A DNA stretch of 43,110 nt. Source: Alphaproteobacteria bacterium (GTDB lineage Bacteria > Pseudomonadota > Alphaproteobacteria > Rhizobiales > Devosiaceae). Location: the NCBI GenBank assembly GCA_024279675.1, contig JAJRRG010000159.1, positions 1-43,110 of the forward strand, given 5' to 3'. The notes beneath the pieces were generated by a model. It saw nothing but the letters and a program-made list of their open reading frames with translations, made no database searches and was not told the DNA's origin. Shown here piece after piece: positions 41,311 through 43,110 of this stretch (positions are counted from its first letter, which is position 1; every line of letters begins with the position of its first letter). The position numbers were made by a program, and so were the translations under genes.

Positions 41311-42918
41311 TTGGGACAAGATCTAAGAGACTGGAAACCGGAAGACGAAAGCTTCTGGAATTCAAAAGGCAAATCAATTGCCACAAGAAATCTATGGATT
41401 TCTATTCCATCCCTGTTGAGCGGTTTTGCCGTATGGCTTTATTGGGGCATCATTACTGTTCAGATGATCAATCTGGGCTTTGATTTCCCCAAATCAGAAC
41501 TCTTTACGCTGATGGCAATCGCGGGTCTAACCGGCGCAACTTTGCGCATCCCCTCCACCTTCTTTATCCGTATTGCGGGTGGCCGGAATACAATTGTTTT
41601 CACCACTGCTCTGCTCATGATTCCAGCAATTGGTGCCGGTTTTGCTCTACAAAATCCTGACACGCCCCTGTGGCAGTTCCAGTTGCTTGCATTGCTGTCT
41701 GGCTTTGGCGGGGGCAACTTTGCATCATCCATGTCCAACATCAGCTTCTTCTACCCTAAGAAAATTCTTGGGTATGCCTTGGGCATGAATGCTGGTCTGG
41801 GAAATTTCGGCGTAACCACTATGCAGATCGTTATCCCACTTGTGATGACATTTGGTCTGTTTGGCGGTGTTTCACGCACTTTACAACAAACCTCTGGTAC
41901 ATTGATTGGCAAAATCCCAGCGGGTACTGAAACCTATATCCAGAATGCAGGGTTTGTCTGGTTGTTGTTGCTGGTTCCCTTGGCTTTTATTGGCTGGTGG
42001 GGCATGAACAACATTCGTGATGAACACGTTTCCCCCGACATTCCCAACCCGATTGGTGCCTTTGCTATTATCTCTGGCATGCTGATCATTGGTTTTGTTG
42101 CGGCGATCTTCGGCTTGTGGCTATTGCTTCCAGCAACAGTTGGCGGCTCCGGCTGGATGGTTTCCAAGTGGTTGGTATTGCCAATCGTTATTATTTTAAC
42201 GGTGGTTATGTTGAAGATGATCCCTGGTCAGGTGGGTGAAAATCTCAACCGCCAGTACAAAATCTTTAACAACAAGCACACATGGGCCATGACCATCATC
42301 TACATCATGACCTTTGGTTCGTTCATTGGTTATTCCGCTGCCTTGCCTCTCACAATTAAAGTGGTATTTGGCTTCCAGCACATCCTGGTTGACGGGGTTA
42401 TGACCCATGACACCGTGAATGCGGCAGGTCCATCCGCTCTTATGTGGGCATGGATGGGGCCATTTATTGGCGCGCTAATTCGCCCCATTGGTGGCATGAT
42501 GGCTGATAAAATGGGTGGCGCTAAAGTGACCCAAATCATCTCAGTTGTGATGGTTGGTTCCGCTCTTGGACTGGCTTACATCATCCAGCAGGCATATATG
42601 TCAGCAACCCCGGAAACATGGTTCCTGCCATTCATGGCGTTGTTCCTGCTGTTGTTTGCCGCCACTGGCATTGGCAACGGCTCGACTTTCCGTACCATCG
42701 CCATTGTGTTCAACAAAGAACAAACTGGCCCGGTTTTGGGTTGGACTTCTGCGATTGCCGCATATGGCGCCTTCATCATCCCCAAAGTGTTCGGGGAGCA
42801 AATGGGCGCTGGCACACCAGAACTGGCCTTGTACGGATTTGCGATATTCTATGCTGTTTGTATCGCCATCAACTGGTGGTTCTACCTGCGGCCAAACGCC
42901 TATGTGAAAAATCCATAA
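41311..42918 (+). CDS. nitrate/nitrite antiporter NarK2 type
   Basis: The protein has 535 residues, with at least 12 helices and a longer cytoplasmic stretch than NarK1. The E. coli NarK-like signature GGGNFASSMSNISFFYPKK is near residue 130, followed by LGMNAGLGNFGV, and RIPSTFFI near residue 70 holds the conserved nitrate-binding Arg. NarK2-type proteins exchange nitrate for nitrite. It starts with TTG at 41311, preceded by AGGAGATATA. It lies 67 bp after narK1 and before narG. Confidence 0.93.
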   Translation: MGQDLRDWKPEDESFWNSKGKSIATRNLWISIPSLLSGFAVWLYWGIITVQMINLGFDFPKSELFTLMAIAGLTGATLRIPSTFFIRIAGGRNTIVFTTALLMIPAIGAGFALQNPDTPLWQFQLLALLSGFGGGNFASSMSNISFFYPKKILGYALGMNAGLGNFGVTTMQIVIPLVMTFGLFGGVSRTLQQTSGTLIGKIPAGTETYIQNAGFVWLLLLVPLAFIGWWGMNNIRDEHVSPDIPNPIGAFAIISGMLIIGFVAAIFGLWLLLPATVGGSGWMVSKWLVLPIVIILTVVMLKMIPGQVGENLNRQYKIFNNKHTWAMTIIYIMTFGSFIGYSAALPLTIKVVFGFQHILVDGVMTHDTVNAAGPSALMWAWMGPFIGALIRPIGGMMADKMGGAKVTQIISVVMVGSALGLAYIIQQAYMSATPETWFLPFMALFLLLFAATGIGNGSTFRTIAIVFNKEQTGPVLGWTSAIAAYGAFIIPKVFGEQMGAGTPELALYGFAIFYAVCIAINWWFYLRPNAYVKNP

Positions 42919-42941
42919 GCCACAATTTATCCAACGCTAAT

Positions 42942-42966
42942 CCGGCGGGGAATTGTTCCCCGCCGG
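42942..42966. repeat. intercistronic hairpin between narK2 and narG
   Basis: CCGGCGGGGAA and TTCCCCGCCGG pair perfectly around a 3-nt loop. No T-tract follows, so partial termination or mRNA processing before narG is likely. Confidence 0.65.
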
Positions 42967-42999
42967 GCATGACCTACGCTTATTCAATAAGGACGCAAC

Positions 43000-43110
43000 A
43001 TGAGCCATTTACTCGATAGATTAAACTTTCTTGCGCGCAAGAATGTTGGAAAATTCTCCAACGGTCACGGGGTGACCACAAACGAAAGTCGTGACTGGGA
43101 AGAAAGTTAC
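43000..43110 (+). CDS. narG: respiratory nitrate reductase alpha subunit, 5' end (partial)
   Basis: The first 37 codons are present before the window ends. The protein begins MSHLLDRLNFLARKN and continues with FSNGHGVTTNESRDWEESY, matching the conserved N-terminus of NarG, which carries the molybdenum cofactor and FS0 cluster. AAGGA lies 6 nt upstream. It starts 81 bp after narK2, so the window ends at the start of a narGHJI-type operon for nitrate respiration. Confidence 0.93.
   Translation, partial: MSHLLDRLNFLARKNVGKFSNGHGVTTNESRDWEESY

Overview
This window looks like a chromosomal segment of an alphaproteobacterium, most likely of the Hyphomicrobiales (Rhizobiales) type. The basis is the housekeeping gene order (fabD/fabG facing away from rpsF-rpsR-rplI-dnaB-alr-radA, then cvpA-purF-SDR), an Irr-box-like iron motif, and two families of short palindromic repeats typical of this class. 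Base composition is moderate. No tRNA, rRNA, CRISPR array or insertion sequence was seen.

Layout. (1) 1-3835: a type III polyketide synthase with an overlapping isoprenylcysteine-methyltransferase-like gene (a bpsA/bpsB-like pair), an XRE/PAS-like regulator and an MFS exporter. (2) 3908-6855, minus strand: fabG, fabD and an EamA transporter. (3) 7060-13220, plus strand: a promoter and structured leader, then rpsF-rpsR-rplI, dnaB, alr and radA. (4) 13305-14306: a small ABM-fold protein and a WYL-type regulator. (5) 14757-16709: a secreted RTX protein with seven long N-terminal repeats. (6) 17028-19970: cvpA split by a frameshift, purF and an SDR. (7) 19988-22237: an AT-rich HNH endonuclease cassette between 13-bp direct repeats, a 54-residue two-helix membrane protein, an SRPBCC protein and a LysR regulator. 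(8) 22387-25393: der, a four-unit repeat array, a YfgM-like TPR protein and a DksA-type protein. (9) 25441-29897: redox and stress genes (HxlR/AzoR, NnrU, Sel1, peroxiredoxin, FMN reductase). (10) 29989-38880: an operon for uptake and breakdown of an alpha-galactoside or galactosamine-type sugar, divergent from its AraC regulator. (11) 38895-43110: the start of a nitrate respiration locus (Crp/Fnr regulator, two NarK transporters, 5' end of narG) with two perfect FNR-type boxes.

How the genes work together. The sugar operon encodes a binding protein and two permeases, but no ATPase, followed by a GH4 alpha-galactosidase, a BadF-type kinase, a SIS-domain isomerase/deaminase and a GatZ/AgaZ-family protein. 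It resembles an Aga-type pathway without deacetylase or aldolase. The nitrate locus is probably switched on by low oxygen or NO through the boxes flanking the Crp/Fnr gene and narK.

The most unusual signal is a 45-bp palindromic element seen in two operons, between TPR and der (three full copies and one damaged) and between fabD and fabG (one copy). The two versions differ in sequence, but both stems differ by compensating changes while the loop (GTG-N4-GCGG) and a GTTTC bulge are kept. In both places the element lies with a duplicate of the downstream gene's ribosome-binding site, start codon and first codons. The result is chains of 36-45-codon mini-ORFs that end at or just before the next start codon. 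I propose that this is a start-codon-duplicating element compatible with translational coupling.
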